Shown here piece after piece: positions 51,462-51,828 of a stretch of 51,828 nt of DNA. The stretch is from NCBI RefSeq assembly GCF_000518205.1, contig NZ_JADD01000018.1, forward strand, positions 1 to 51,828, given 5' to 3'. The notes under the pieces are model-generated. The model was not told the DNA's origin, did no database searches, and saw only the letters and a program-made list of their open reading frames with translations. Made by a program: the position numbers and the translations under genes. Source of the DNA: Hutsoniella sourekii ATCC 700629. GTDB lineage: Bacteria > Bacillota > Bacilli > Lactobacillales > Aerococcaceae. The stretch's first letter is position 1; each line of letters starts with the position of its first letter.

Positions 51462-51828
51462 TAGAGGCTGTAAGGTAAGTCCTCAAAAAAACCCAGATTT
51501 TTATTCGACAAGAATAAAAATGCTGGGTCTTTTGATTTGTTCTAAAGATCAGAGCCAATTTTCTCATGTTCGTGGCCATTAACGCCAGTCCAATCTCATT
51601 ATGAACCTTATCAATTCCTCTTACATGGAATCGGTTGAACCCTAAATTCGCCTTCAAATGTCCGAATGCGGGTTCCACATCCGTTTTTCGAAGGCTGTAT
51701 ATTAAGCTGTATTCTGGATCTGACAAGAGCTCTCGTTGCTTGGCTTTGTAGTACTCCCACTCCGGATTGATGGTTACCTTCCTAAGATACCCTTTAGGGG
51801 TGAGTGCGGATTCGATCAGATTTTGATT
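51436..51828 (-). CDS. IS1182-family transposase, C-terminal part (5' end beyond window)
   Basis: The minus-strand frame is open from the window edge to a TAG at 51436-51438. It encodes GYLRKVTINPEWEYYKAKQ, YSLRKTDVEPAFGHLKANL (with the conserved Glu of the DDE core region) and FHVRGIDKVHNEIGLALMA, which are typical of the IS1182 C-terminus. The internal codon at 51726 is not the true start. The last residues after LRTYLTAS come from outside the presumed IS end, and the stop lies inside tpx on the other strand, so the reading frame runs out of the element into host DNA. Confidence 0.85.
   Translation of the reverse strand, partial: NQNLIESALTPKGYLRKVTINPEWEYYKAKQRELLSDPEYSLIYSLRKTDVEPAFGHLKANLGFNRFHVRGIDKVHNEIGLALMATNMRKLALIFRTNQKTQHFYSCRIKIWVFLRTYLTASINYREPVL
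51464..51828 (-). mobile_element. Right-edge IS1182-type insertion sequence (3' part of element)
   Basis: The transposase end and terminal sequence lie immediately after the tpx stop. The outer boundary is placed near 51464, at GAGGCTGTAAGG, by comparison with typical GGGGCTGT-like IS1182 ends. This is approximate, because the other terminus lies outside the window. Confidence 0.65.
51491..51531 (-). terminator. Hairpin in the IS1182 3' region
   Basis: ACCCAG plus TTTTTATTC (51491-51506) pairs GAATAAAAA plus CTGGGT (51512-51528), flanked by A/T runs on both sides. It lies inside the transposase reading frame and could stop transcription in either direction, including read-through from tpx. 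Confidence 0.7.

Noticed and set aside
51346-51582. Plus-strand open frame across the tpx end and the IS boundary
   Set aside because: It is out of frame with tpx, has no RBS, and bridges host and IS sequence by chance.

Overview
The window is a low-GC Gram-positive (Firmicutes) chromosome segment, most likely from the order Lactobacillales and perhaps an Aerococcaceae-like organism. The genus is inferred from gene content and not proven. Supporting signs are strong AGGAGG ribosome-binding sites, three T-box leaders, mevalonate-pathway genes, an EpuA-type small protein, a Rgg-type regulator, a dcw cluster with DivIB, YlmH and DivIVA, and EzrA. Start codons TTG and GTG recur (uppP, tsaC/sua5, mvaA, a DUF1146 gene, a DUF3397 gene, yggT). 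No rRNA, tRNA or CRISPR array was seen. Both ends of the window lie in insertion sequences: an IS3-family (IS150-like) right end at the left edge and an IS1182-type transposase on the minus strand at the right edge.

Layout. 0.4-5.5 kb: an acidic repeat lipoprotein, the general-stress L25 protein Ctc, a tRNA wobble-base pair of genes (queG-trmL), and serS behind a serine T-box. 5.6-8.5 kb: membrane genes (uppP, an AI-2E-type permease, a DUF554 protein). 8.6-9.9 kb: murT alone on the minus strand, without its usual partner gatD. 10.1-14.4 kb: tdk, prfA, prmC, threonylcarbamoyl-AMP synthase, upp. 14.5-16.9 kb: mvaA-mvaS. 17.1-20.0 kb: a DUF1146 gene, murA, a MreBH-like actin and epuA. 20.2-35.2 kb: a DUF3397 gene, then the division and cell-wall cluster mraZ-rsmH-ftsL-ftsI-murE-mraY-murD-murG-divIB-ftsA-ftsZ-yggT-ylmH-divIVA. 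35.2-38.2 kb: T-box and ileS. 38.4-43.2 kb: a Rgg-like regulator, a minus-strand xpaC-telA pair, a divergent Nudix hydrolase, a small tail-anchored protein and mtnN. 43.2-45.7 kb: an amino-acid ABC transporter behind a T-box whose specifier reads as GAC (Asp). 45.7-51.5 kb: rpsD with a structured leader, ezrA, a cysteine desulfurase-thiI pair, and tpx.

Much of the window serves one process. UppP, MurA, MurE, MraY, MurD, MurG and MurT make and recycle lipid-linked peptidoglycan precursors. FtsL, FtsI, DivIB, FtsA, FtsZ, EzrA, DivIVA and MreBH organise where it is inserted. MvaA and MvaS supply isoprenoid for the undecaprenyl carrier. A second theme is translation: SerS, IleS, PrfA, PrmC, QueG, TrmL, TsaC, ThiI, S4 and L25.

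I did not find a convincing undescribed multi-gene system. The most interesting departures are local: an orphan murT with a palindrome over its -10 box; a division cluster lacking sepF and yggS and carrying an FtsI without PASTA domains; an FMN-domain-like lipoprotein lacking the flavinylation threonine; a single-cysteine Tpx; an Asp-type T-box on a transporter; and a set of four MraZ-type boxes.
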